This document shows positions 14,166 to 21,079 of a stretch of 37,000 nucleotides of DNA, piece after piece; within the stretch, counting starts at the first letter, position 1; each line of letters starts with the position of its first letter. The stretch spans positions 1 through 37,000 of the forward strand of contig CAYWMD010000062.1 of the NCBI GenBank assembly GCA_964458575.1, in the 5' to 3' direction. Origin of the DNA: CAYWMD01 sp964458575 (GTDB taxonomy: Bacteria > Verrucomicrobiota > Verrucomicrobiia > Limisphaerales > JADLHS01). The notes under the pieces were generated by a model. The model ran no database searches and was not told the DNA's origin. It worked only from the letters and a program-made list of their open reading frames with translations. The position numbers were made by a program, and so were the translations under genes.

Positions 14166-16946
14166 TCATGAAGTCGCGATTGGACATATTGGCAATTCGG
14201 GATGCGCGATCTTCCACACCCCGAGGTGCGCGTGTTTGAGCGTCAAACTGCCTTTCCCGCTGGCAGTTACCAGCCACGCTTGCGATTCCGGTTGGGACTT
14301 GCCCGCCCATGTCAACGCCACGAGATCGTGCCCGCCCAGCAACCAGTCCGTTTCCGTGAGCAAGACCAGCGAGTGCCAGGCGAGCAGGTGCGAACGGATT
14401 TCGGGATCGGAATCCTGACGACGCACTTGCTGGAATCCAAGGAGGGCCTGCACGGCGACACCATTGTGCGCGTCGCGGGCAAAGCCAAAACGGGGTTCGA
14501 TTTCAACCCGGTCCGCGCTTGCGTCGAACAAGGGCAAACTGTAAGTGCCCAGTCGCAGGCGGGCTTTCTGCCCGGCCGCGATGTGATGCCAGTGCAACTG
14601 CCATCCTGCCTTCCACCAGAGTCGCGTTTCCACGCTGACATGATTCTGGCTGAAGCGATCACCCAAACCGTAAACGGATGCACAATGATCGGCGGCAACC
14701 ACCTCGGGCTGGCATTGATGCCGGCCGAAGATCGAGCCGTCGGCAAACTCGGCGGTCAGGGCGGCATCCGCGGGATAGCGATTCTCCGCCGGCGGGATTT
14801 CTCCGCCGATGCCCGAACGGAAGCTCAACTTGCCCCATTTCCAGGTGCCGAACCTGGTATTGCTCACGCAAATCCCGTTCGCGTTATTCAACACTTCCAC
14901 CTCGCCCGCATGACTGCGCACGACCAGCCCGGCTTGGGGGACGGCGATTTGGAAATCGCTTTTCTCGCACGGCAATGGTTTTTCCGACGACTTCCAAAAG
15001 CGATGTTTGCGTGGCAGCAGCAACGGTGCGAATCCTTTTGCCGCCCAATACGTCGAACCGGCGCAACTATAGGCTTCGGTCAGCGCGGGGAATTCATCGG
15101 TCCAGCCCAGCGACAACGCGCCTTGCTTTTGGAGGATCGGGTGGCTGAGAAAAAATTCGAGGTTGCGGGTGCACACGCGTCGGGCCTGGCCGGGTGGAAT
15201 GGCCGAGACGCCGCAATATTCCGCGAGACCAAACGGGGCGGTCGCCGCGAAGCGATAACACATTGAGCGGCCGAAAGGCGGGTTTTCGCCGCTGGCCGCG
15301 AAGAAATGAACGTAGTCCTTGAGAAACTCCGCCAGCCAGTCTTTCCAGCGTCGGGCGCGGGCGCGGTCCGTATGGCCGTAGAGTTTCGCCCACCAGGGGC
15401 CGTAGTAATGGAAGGCGTAGGCCTGGTAGTAGTCCACGGTTTCATTCATGCCATCAATGAACCACCCGCCGCCCACCGCCATGCTCTCGATCACGTCGAG
15501 CAGATGGCGCATCACCGGTTCGTCCGCACGCCGCCCGAACCCTTCCTGCGCGAGGAACGCCAGCGTCATCACGTTGAAGAACATGTGATTGTTTCGGTGC
15601 AAACCGGCGCCGCGAATACTGGCCAACCACCGCGCCACCTGCTCGCGTTCGGCTTTGCTCAGCGGCTCCCACAATTGCGTCCGGGCCATTTGGAACGCAA
15701 GCGTGAGGGCGGCCATTTCAACGGTGTGCTGATGGTGGTTTGCCGTCGGCCCCCAATACTCCGGGCTTGCGGGGTTGGTTCCAATGACCAGACCGCGGCA
15801 AAACCACCCAGCCACTTCCGCCCGCGAAAGTTTTTCGTCCGAAGCAGGCTCGCTCGCCAGCCAGTGGGCCGCGAGTAAACACGGCCGGGCGAACGATTCC
15901 AGCCGATCCGCCGGTGCGCCGTGATTGCTGGCCTGACCGGCCAAAGGCAGGTCCGCCTTGCCCGGCTGCATCAGCGCCGCGAGCGGTTGGAGCAACGATT
16001 CCGCGGCGTGTTGCCACCAGGCATACGGGTCCGTCGTCGAGGAAACGGCGGCGACGGTGGTCGCCCCGGCAACCCTTGCGGCGGAAGCCGGCCCGCGCTT
16101 GACGCGGACAGAGGAAAACCAATTGCGTTCCGCCAGGCGTGCCAGCGCCTCGCGCAGCGGCGGCAGATATGGATGCCAATGGCGCTCCCATTCCAAGGAA
16201 ACAAACCCATCAAATTCCTCCCGCTCCAGCAACGCCATCAGCTCGCGCAACGGCATCTGGCCATCGCCCGGTAACACGTAGGTGTAGGGATGCCGCGCGG
16301 AGGGACGATCCACGCTGTCCTTGATCTGCACGTGCCGGATGAACCGGCCGAGCTGCCCCCAGGTGGATTCGAGCGGTTCACCACCGACGCGCCACGTGTG
16401 GTGCGAGTCCCAAATCAAGTTCAATGACGGATGGAGTCGTTGATTGAGTTTCAAGCAGGGTTCCGACGCGGAAAAGGCGTCGTGCGTTTCCAGGAGCAAG
16501 TCCACCCTCCAACCGCGCCGCTCTTTCTCATCGCGCCACCAACGAACCACCTCGCCCGCGTGCGAAAAATCCGAGTCCGCCAGCGCCTGTCCCCAGGTGC
16601 CGCCGCCAAAAACACGGACGTACGGCATTCGCAGCGCCTCCGCCCACCCGCCCAGACCGAGCAATTCCGCGCGATCTTTCGCGGTCGCACTGACGAGCTT
16701 CACCGACGAACCGGCGATCCACAGACGCGTGTCGTGTCGCCGGCAGATTTCCGTCAGGCGATCCGGCGTGAGCTTTTGCTCCACGCAATACTCCGGCATG
16801 TCCATGCGCCCGCCCATTCCCCGAAGTTCAATGGCTGGAATTTGAAACTCGCCCGCCAGCGCGCCAATTTCTGGAAAGGTCAAATCCGCGCACCCCAAGG
16901 TGGAAAAGGCATGCCGCAACCGTTGCGCTTCACGTGGAGCGGTCAT
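14166..16946 (-). CDS. xylose isomerase-like TIM barrel fused to DUF2264 (GH154-type) domain
   Basis: 926 residues and two domains usually found in separate proteins. Residues about 1-290 are a sugar phosphate isomerase/epimerase (xylose isomerase-like) barrel that keeps a full set of likely metal ligands: the Glu of LLLETHD, the Asp of IWDSHH, the His of RHVQIKD and the Glu of SLEWERHW. Residues about 305-926 match DUF2264, an (alpha/alpha) barrel plus beta-sandwich family that includes CAZy GH154 (beta-glucuronidases, as I recall): YAWWQHAAESL, a SNHGAPADRLESFARP segment, PEYWGPTANHHQHTVEMAA and MNETVDYYQAYAFHYYG. No signal peptide is seen, so it acts inside the cell, probably on a uronic-acid-containing oligosaccharide or its product. 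I chose the ATG at 16946 (17-bp overlap with the upstream dehydrogenase) over a GTG at 16982. The pair is likely one operon under operator site 3. Confidence 0.8.
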   Translation of the reverse strand: MTAPREAQRLRHAFSTLGCADLTFPEIGALAGEFQIPAIELRGMGGRMDMPEYCVEQKLTPDRLTEICRRHDTRLWIAGSSVKLVSATAKDRAELLGLGGWAEALRMPYVRVFGGGTWGQALADSDFSHAGEVVRWWRDEKERRGWRVDLLLETHDAFSASEPCLKLNQRLHPSLNLIWDSHHTWRVGGEPLESTWGQLGRFIRHVQIKDSVDRPSARHPYTYVLPGDGQMPLRELMALLEREEFDGFVSLEWERHWHPYLPPLREALARLAERNWFSSVRVKRGPASAARVAGATTVAAVSSTTDPYAWWQHAAESLLQPLAALMQPGKADLPLAGQASNHGAPADRLESFARPCLLAAHWLASEPASDEKLSRAEVAGWFCRGLVIGTNPASPEYWGPTANHHQHTVEMAALTLAFQMARTQLWEPLSKAEREQVARWLASIRGAGLHRNNHMFFNVMTLAFLAQEGFGRRADEPVMRHLLDVIESMAVGGGWFIDGMNETVDYYQAYAFHYYGPWWAKLYGHTDRARARRWKDWLAEFLKDYVHFFAASGENPPFGRSMCYRFAATAPFGLAEYCGVSAIPPGQARRVCTRNLEFFLSHPILQKQGALSLGWTDEFPALTEAYSCAGSTYWAAKGFAPLLLPRKHRFWKSSEKPLPCEKSDFQIAVPQAGLVVRSHAGEVEVLNNANGICVSNTRFGTWKWGKLSFRSGIGGEIPPAENRYPADAALTAEFADGSIFGRHQCQPEVVAADHCASVYGLGDRFSQNHVSVETRLWWKAGWQLHWHHIAAGQKARLRLGTYSLPLFDASADRVEIEPRFGFARDAHNGVAVQALLGFQQVRRQDSDPEIRSHLLAWHSLVLLTETDWLLGGHDLVALTWAGKSQPESQAWLVTASGKGSLTLKHAHLGVWKIAHPELPICPIATS

Positions 16947-17943
16947 AGATATCAAGCGTGACGACCGCTTCCTGAGGTTCACCGCGCAGAAACGCGCGCA
17001 GATTTTTCAGTGCCAGCACGCCGGAATCGCGCCGCCGGTCGCGCGTGGGACCGCCGAGATGCGGCAGCAACGTGACGTTGGGCAGGCCGCGCAACGGTGA
17101 ATCCGCGGGCAGCGGCTCCTGTTCAAACACGTCCAAAGCGATTTGGATTTTTCCTTCGCGCGCCACGCGGGCAATCGCCGCCTCATCCACCACGGCGCCG
17201 CGGCCGACGTTCACAAACACGCCGCCGGCGGGAATCATCCGCAGGTGAGATTCCTGGACCGAATGATGGTTCTCGGGGGTGCATGCGGCCAGTTCCACCA
17301 CCACTTCCGAGGTGGAAAACAACTCCGCCAGCGAGTTTGCGCGGGCGACGCCCAAGCGAGCCAGCAGCGCATCAGGTACGCGCGGCGAGTAGGCCTGAAT
17401 CCGGTCGGTAAACGGGCGCAGCATGGGGACGAGCGCCTGGCTGATCCCGCCGAAACCGTGCAGGCCCACGCGCCGGCCAATCAGGCTTTGCGTCACGGTG
17501 CTGCTGTTTTTCCACGCGCCCTCACGGTGCATGGCGATGGCCCAATACGAGGCGCGTCGCATGGCCATCATGATAAGCATGAGCGCGCATTCCGCAACGG
17601 TCGGCGCGATGGAGTTGCCCCAGTTGGTCACAACGAGCCCGCCCGCCAACAAATTGCGCGGAACGAGCCGGCGCACACTGCCGGCCAGATAGCAGACGTA
17701 ACGCAGCGATGCGAGATGTCCGGGGGTGATAGGCCCGTTCAACGGCGGGGTTTGCCAGGCGGAAACCAGGATCGTCGCGGGCGCTTCGCGCCAGAGTTCC
17801 AGCCAGCCATCCGGGTCCGACAACGGCAGGCGGACCCGGCGATAGCCCGGCAGCAGGCTCTCCAGTTCCGCCCACATCGGGCCGGGAAAGAAATCCGCCA
17901 CCTCGAGATCGCTCAAGGCAACAACGGCGTTCAGTTGACTCAT
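16930..17943 (-). CDS. D-isomer-specific 2-hydroxyacid dehydrogenase family protein
   Basis: 337 residues, an NAD(P)-dependent oxidoreductase of the D-2-hydroxyacid dehydrogenase (phosphoglycerate/glyoxylate/hydroxypyruvate reductase-like) family. The Rossmann motif is GFGGIS (163-168), the catalytic Arg is in NVGRGAVVDE (R248), the Glu in DVFEQEP (271-277) and the His in LLPHLGG (H295), so it should be active. The substrate is unknown; in this context a sugar acid or a keto-acid from uronate breakdown is likely. The start codon lies 3 bp from operator site 3, and the gene is divergent from the LacI regulator. It overlaps the isomerase/DUF2264 gene, with which it should be co-transcribed. No clear ribosome binding site is visible, so its message may be leaderless. 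Confidence 0.87.
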   Translation of the reverse strand: MSQLNAVVALSDLEVADFFPGPMWAELESLLPGYRRVRLPLSDPDGWLELWREAPATILVSAWQTPPLNGPITPGHLASLRYVCYLAGSVRRLVPRNLLAGGLVVTNWGNSIAPTVAECALMLIMMAMRRASYWAIAMHREGAWKNSSTVTQSLIGRRVGLHGFGGISQALVPMLRPFTDRIQAYSPRVPDALLARLGVARANSLAELFSTSEVVVELAACTPENHHSVQESHLRMIPAGGVFVNVGRGAVVDEAAIARVAREGKIQIALDVFEQEPLPADSPLRGLPNVTLLPHLGGPTRDRRRDSGVLALKNLRAFLRGEPQEAVVTLDIYDRST

Positions 17944-17963
17944 CGCTTAATAATTATTATGAC
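17935..17963 (+). promoter_or_regulatory. candidate promoter of the LacI regulator gene
   Basis: TTGACT (5 of 6) and TATGAC (4 of 6) are separated by exactly 17 bases. Operator site 3 fills the second half of the spacer and runs into the -10 box, so the regulator should repress itself. The ATG at 17959 lies inside the -10 box and therefore cannot be the start if this promoter is used. Confidence 0.5.
17947..17960. promoter_or_regulatory. AT-rich palindromic operator, site 3 (two mismatches)
   Basis: TTAATAATTATTAT, two mismatches from TTAATAGTTATTAA and still nearly self-complementary. It lies in the divergent intergenic region between the dehydrogenase operon and the LacI gene, so one site could control both directions. 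Confidence 0.6.
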
Positions 17964-18054
17964 AGGACCGTCTCTGCAAGCGGAAAAAGCAGGCGGGAGC
18001 GGCGGGCTCAATTTGGGGCTTTTCAATCTGGCGGACTCCTGCGATGAATTTTGC

Positions 18055-19095
18055 GTGCGAAAGAAAGAAAGCATTTCCCAGCAACGCATCGCCCGCGACC
18101 TGGGCGTGTCCCAAGCCCTGGTCTCGCTGGTGTTGAACGGCAAGCGGGAGAACATCAGTGAGGAATCCTACCAGCGCATCTGGAATTACGCCCTGAAGCT
18201 CGGTTATCGCCCAAAGGGCATGAAGTTGAGCACCGAAAGCGCCCCCTCCACGGCGGTGGGGTTTATTCTGCGGGCGGGACTTCGGCTGCACACCCAGAGC
18301 AATTTCTTCAGCCACGTTCAGCATGGATTGCACGAGGGCCTGCTGGCGCGCGGTTTCCATTCGGTGTTTCTGGGAGCGGAGGACGATTTGGGACCGCGGG
18401 CGGCACAGCAAATTGTAAAACAGCACAATCTGCGCGGCGTGGCGGTGCTGGGGCAGGTGAACCGCGAGTTCGTCAAAGCGATCACGGCGGTCCAGCCCAA
18501 TGTGGTGGCCATCTCGTTCACGTTTCCCGGCTGGTGCCACTCGGTGATGCCGAATGAACAGCAGGCCGTGGAAGCCCTGGCTTTTCACCTGACGGAATTG
18601 GGTCATCGCCAGTTTGGATGGATTGGCGGCGACCAGCAGTTGGATTACAACCGCCGGCGGTTCGACGGTCTGGTGGCGGCGCTGGCCGCGCGCAAGTTGA
18701 AATTGAACCCCCGATTCGTGGTGAACGTGGAGTCCGGCGACCGGCTGGCGGGGTGGAAGGCGGCCGAGGCATTGCTGAAACAGATTTCGACGAAGAGTTT
18801 TCCGACGGCGTGCGTTTGCGTGAATGGCTCGGTGGCGCGTGGCTTCCTGAGCGGCCTCCTGCAACGCGGCTGGCGGGTCCCCGAACAAATCAGCGTGGTA
18901 GCGATTGATGCCACCCGGTTGTGCATCGAGGAGCATCCGCAAATCACCGGCGCTCATTCCGACCCGGAAATGGTTGGCACGACCGCGGCGGATTTGTTGA
19001 TGCGGAGCATCAGCGAAAAGACCGGGATACTCTCCGATGTGATTCTCCCCGCACAACTGACCGTGCGCGAGACATCCGCCACCCCGCCGGCGTGA
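18055..19095 (+). CDS. LacI-family transcriptional regulator
   Basis: 346 residues from the GTG at 18055. An in-frame ATG at 17959 would add 32 Gly/Ser-rich residues and sits inside the proposed -10 box; the shorter form puts the helix-turn-helix at the N-terminus and gives the usual family length. The HTH is ISQQRIARDLGVSQALVSLVLNGK shortened here to key residues: V18, S19, Q20, A21, L22, V23, S24, L25, N28. Compared with LacI, Tyr17, Gln18 and Arg22 are replaced by Gln, Ala and Leu, and the hinge (GYRPKGMKL) lacks the usual ALARSL-like helix. Residues about 60-340 form a periplasmic-binding-protein-like sensor domain (VGFIL, FGWIGGDQQLDYNRRRFDG, SVVAIDATRL). It probably senses a sugar or uronate and controls the four palindromes nearby, including its own promoter. 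It is divergent from the dehydrogenase operon. Confidence 0.9.
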   Translation: MRKKESISQQRIARDLGVSQALVSLVLNGKRENISEESYQRIWNYALKLGYRPKGMKLSTESAPSTAVGFILRAGLRLHTQSNFFSHVQHGLHEGLLARGFHSVFLGAEDDLGPRAAQQIVKQHNLRGVAVLGQVNREFVKAITAVQPNVVAISFTFPGWCHSVMPNEQQAVEALAFHLTELGHRQFGWIGGDQQLDYNRRRFDGLVAALAARKLKLNPRFVVNVESGDRLAGWKAAEALLKQISTKSFPTACVCVNGSVARGFLSGLLQRGWRVPEQISVVAIDATRLCIEEHPQITGAHSDPEMVGTTAADLLMRSISEKTGILSDVILPAQLTVRETSATPPA

Positions 19096-19125
19096 CGGCG
19101 TGACGGCGGGTCCGCCGGTTGCGCT

Positions 19126-19920
19126 TCAGGGACTATCCCAGTTCGTTTGGGTCAGGCTGGTCCGCTTGCTCCAGGTCAAGAGCCGGGCACTGAGGTCGCC
19201 ATAAAGGACATCCATGCCGGCCTTGCCGGCGTGACGGAAGTCGAGGTAAGCCGTGGCTTGAGATTCGGTTTTCGCAAGGTCCGGTTGCGCCTCCCCCACC
19301 CATTTGTAATGCGACTGGCACCACTTGCTGGCGGGATCGGATGTGAGATCAATCTTGCCTTCGACAACCAGCAGGGTTTCCGTGGAATTGGGACCGGTGG
19401 TGGCCCGCCGCGGCAAAGAGGTTGTCATTCCTCCGCTGGTGGTGCGGCCAAGCATGGTGCCGGTGCAGGCATAGCTGCGCGAGATATCCGTGACTGGAAC
19501 GACGCCGGTCGTCAAATTGCGATAGTTCGTGGCCGGGCAGATGAAGACGGGGCTTTCTTGACTCGTCAACTTGTCGCCGCGCTGGGGCAGATAGCGGTCG
19601 AGAAACTTGGTCCAGATGAGCTTGCTGCCGGAAGTGTCCGCCGGATCAATCACCGAGGCGTTCACGGACACGTACGGAAAGTAATTGTTGTTGTCTTCCA
19701 CGTAGAGGGTCAACGCAATGCCGGCCTGCTTGAGATTGGAGAGGCACGTCGCCTGGAGGGCCTTGGCCTTGGCTCTGGCCAGCGCCGGCAACAGCATGGC
19801 GGCAAGAATGGCGATGATCGCAATGACCACCAGGAGTTCAATCAAGGTAAATGCCAGCCGGCGGAGAAGGTGGCGACGTGATTGCGCGGAGCGTTCCAGT
19901 AAGACGCATACTGACTTCAT
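19126..19920 (-). CDS. type II secretion-like pseudopilin (prepilin-type N-terminus)
   Basis: 264 residues. A basic leader is followed by the class III signal FTLIELLVVIAIIAIL at 24-39, with the conserved Glu28 (position +5) and a long hydrophobic helix, then AMLLPALARAKAKAL. The residue before the cleavage point is Ala23 where prepilin peptidase normally finds Gly. The body has the N-x-Y pattern of verrucomicrobial and planctomycete pseudopilins (SNLKQAGIALTLYVEDNNNYFPY) and a FRHAGKAGMDVLYGD segment near the C-terminus, where most relatives have a DGH motif. Such proteins are numerous in this phylum and may belong to secretion or envelope-associated systems; the function is unproven. The gene is divergent from the phosphomannose isomerase operon, with a perfect operator copy 44 bases upstream. 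Confidence 0.85.
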   Translation of the reverse strand: MKSVCVLLERSAQSRRHLLRRLAFTLIELLVVIAIIAILAAMLLPALARAKAKALQATCLSNLKQAGIALTLYVEDNNNYFPYVSVNASVIDPADTSGSKLIWTKFLDRYLPQRGDKLTSQESPVFICPATNYRNLTTGVVPVTDISRSYACTGTMLGRTTSGGMTTSLPRRATTGPNSTETLLVVEGKIDLTSDPASKWCQSHYKWVGEAQPDLAKTESQATAYLDFRHAGKAGMDVLYGDLSARLLTWSKRTSLTQTNWDSP

Positions 19921-19938
19921 ACAGGTCCAGCTTACTTT

Positions 19939-19969
19939 TTGACTTGTGAATCGTCAACAATCTTTTAAT
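19939..19969 (+). promoter_or_regulatory. candidate promoter of the five-gene uptake and lyase operon
   Basis: TTGACT (5 of 6) and TTTAAT (5 of 6) are separated by 19 bases, slightly long. The -10 box merges into operator site 4, as at sites 1 and 2. The predicted transcription start is near 19976. Confidence 0.4.
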
Positions 19970-19978
19970 AGTTATTAA
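19965..19978. promoter_or_regulatory. AT-rich palindromic operator, site 4 (perfect)
   Basis: TTAATAGTTATTAA, identical to the site at 14092-14105. It lies between the divergent pseudopilin gene and the five-gene operon, directly before the first possible start of the latter. Confidence 0.75.
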
Positions 19979-21076
19979 GTGCAGACCTGCGACGCCACCA
20001 TTGCGGCCGTGCCGCTGCCGCCGAACCCCGTCTGGCGCAGCTACGCCGGCGGCCGGGTATTGCGCACCTTCCGGGGTTTGGGTGAATCGCAGGACAATCA
20101 TTTTCCGGAAGACTGGCTCGCCTCCACGATTCGCGCCCGCAATGGCCACAACGCGCAGGGCCCGGACGAGGGCCTCAGCCGGCTGGGCCATTCGGCTGCG
20201 GGTCAGGCCTTTGCCGACGCGCTTCGGCTGGAGCCACGGTTTTGGTTCGGTGTCCGCGAAGGCAGCCGCAGCACCACCGGCGTGTTGTGGAAGCTGCTGG
20301 ACTCCTCGGTGCGGCTTCAGTTGCAGGCGCATCCGGATGCACCCTTTGCCCGGAAGCACCTGAACTCGAACGCGGGCAAGACGGAGTGCTGGTACATCCT
20401 GGGCACGCGCGGCGAAGCGTGCGTTTACCTCGGCTTTCAGCGCCCGCCGTCCCACGAGGCTTGGGCGCGGATGATCCGCGAACAGCAGGTGGAAGAAATG
20501 CTCGCCTGCTTTGACCGCATCCCCGTTCTGGCTGGCGATTGTTTCGTCGTTCCCGCCGGCACACCGCACGCCATCGGCGCGGGGGTCTTCATGGTCGAAC
20601 TGATGGAGCCGACGGATTGGGTGGTCCGGTGCGAGCGGGTGAACGCCGGGGTCACCCTGCCACCGGAGGCGTGCTTCATGGGTTTGAGCCTGGAAACCTG
20701 CCTGGACATTTTTGATTACCGCCGTTATTCCCCGGCCGAAGTCCGGCAGACATTTCAGCAACATCCGCGCGCCGTGTTCCAAAACAATTCGTTCCGCGAG
20801 GAGGAAATCATCCAACCGCCCTGGCACGGATTCTTTCGCCTGCACCGCCTGCGTGGAACCGGCGAAGCCCACTGGGCCGGCGAAGAATTGATGTTGCTCA
20901 TCGCGCTGAAGGGCGAGGGTGAATTGCGCGCCGGTCCGGAGCCGCGCCGCGTGGGTGCGGGTGAAACCTGGCTGCTGCCCGGCGCGGCGAAATCGTGGCA
21001 ATGGCGAAGCGCCACCCCCGTATGGGAACTTCTGCTCGCCAAACTGCCGGTGAAACCTGAATGCTCATCAGCCTGA
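19979..21076 (+). CDS. manA: type I phosphomannose isomerase-like protein
   Basis: 365 residues, a cupin-fold class I mannose-6-phosphate isomerase, which interconverts mannose-6-P and fructose-6-P. The zinc ligands are all present: Gln116 and His118 in QLQAHPD, Glu136 in GKTECW, and His197 in VPAGTPHAIG. The start is uncertain: the GTG at 19979 abuts the operator, and the GTG at 20009 would leave a short leader after the predicted transcription start. The gene heads a tight operon; the symporter starts 3 bp after its stop. Mannose-6-P is not an intermediate of alginate breakdown, so the enzyme either handles another sugar taken up by the same operon or has a changed substrate. The symbol reflects family membership only. 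Confidence 0.85.
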   Translation: MQTCDATIAAVPLPPNPVWRSYAGGRVLRTFRGLGESQDNHFPEDWLASTIRARNGHNAQGPDEGLSRLGHSAAGQAFADALRLEPRFWFGVREGSRSTTGVLWKLLDSSVRLQLQAHPDAPFARKHLNSNAGKTECWYILGTRGEACVYLGFQRPPSHEAWARMIREQQVEEMLACFDRIPVLAGDCFVVPAGTPHAIGAGVFMVELMEPTDWVVRCERVNAGVTLPPEACFMGLSLETCLDIFDYRRYSPAEVRQTFQQHPRAVFQNNSFREEEIIQPPWHGFFRLHRLRGTGEAHWAGEELMLLIALKGEGELRAGPEPRRVGAGETWLLPGAAKSWQWRSATPVWELLLAKLPVKPECSSA

Positions 21077-21079
21077 CCG

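Noticed and set aside
17143..18054. Upstream extension of the LacI reading frame
   Set aside because: It lies opposite the complete dehydrogenase gene and encodes His/Arg-rich sequence without a domain.
19085..19125. GGCGTGAC tandem and GC-rich hairpin after the LacI gene
   Set aside because: Only two to three short units and no T tract. It is too weak to call a terminator or repeat element.
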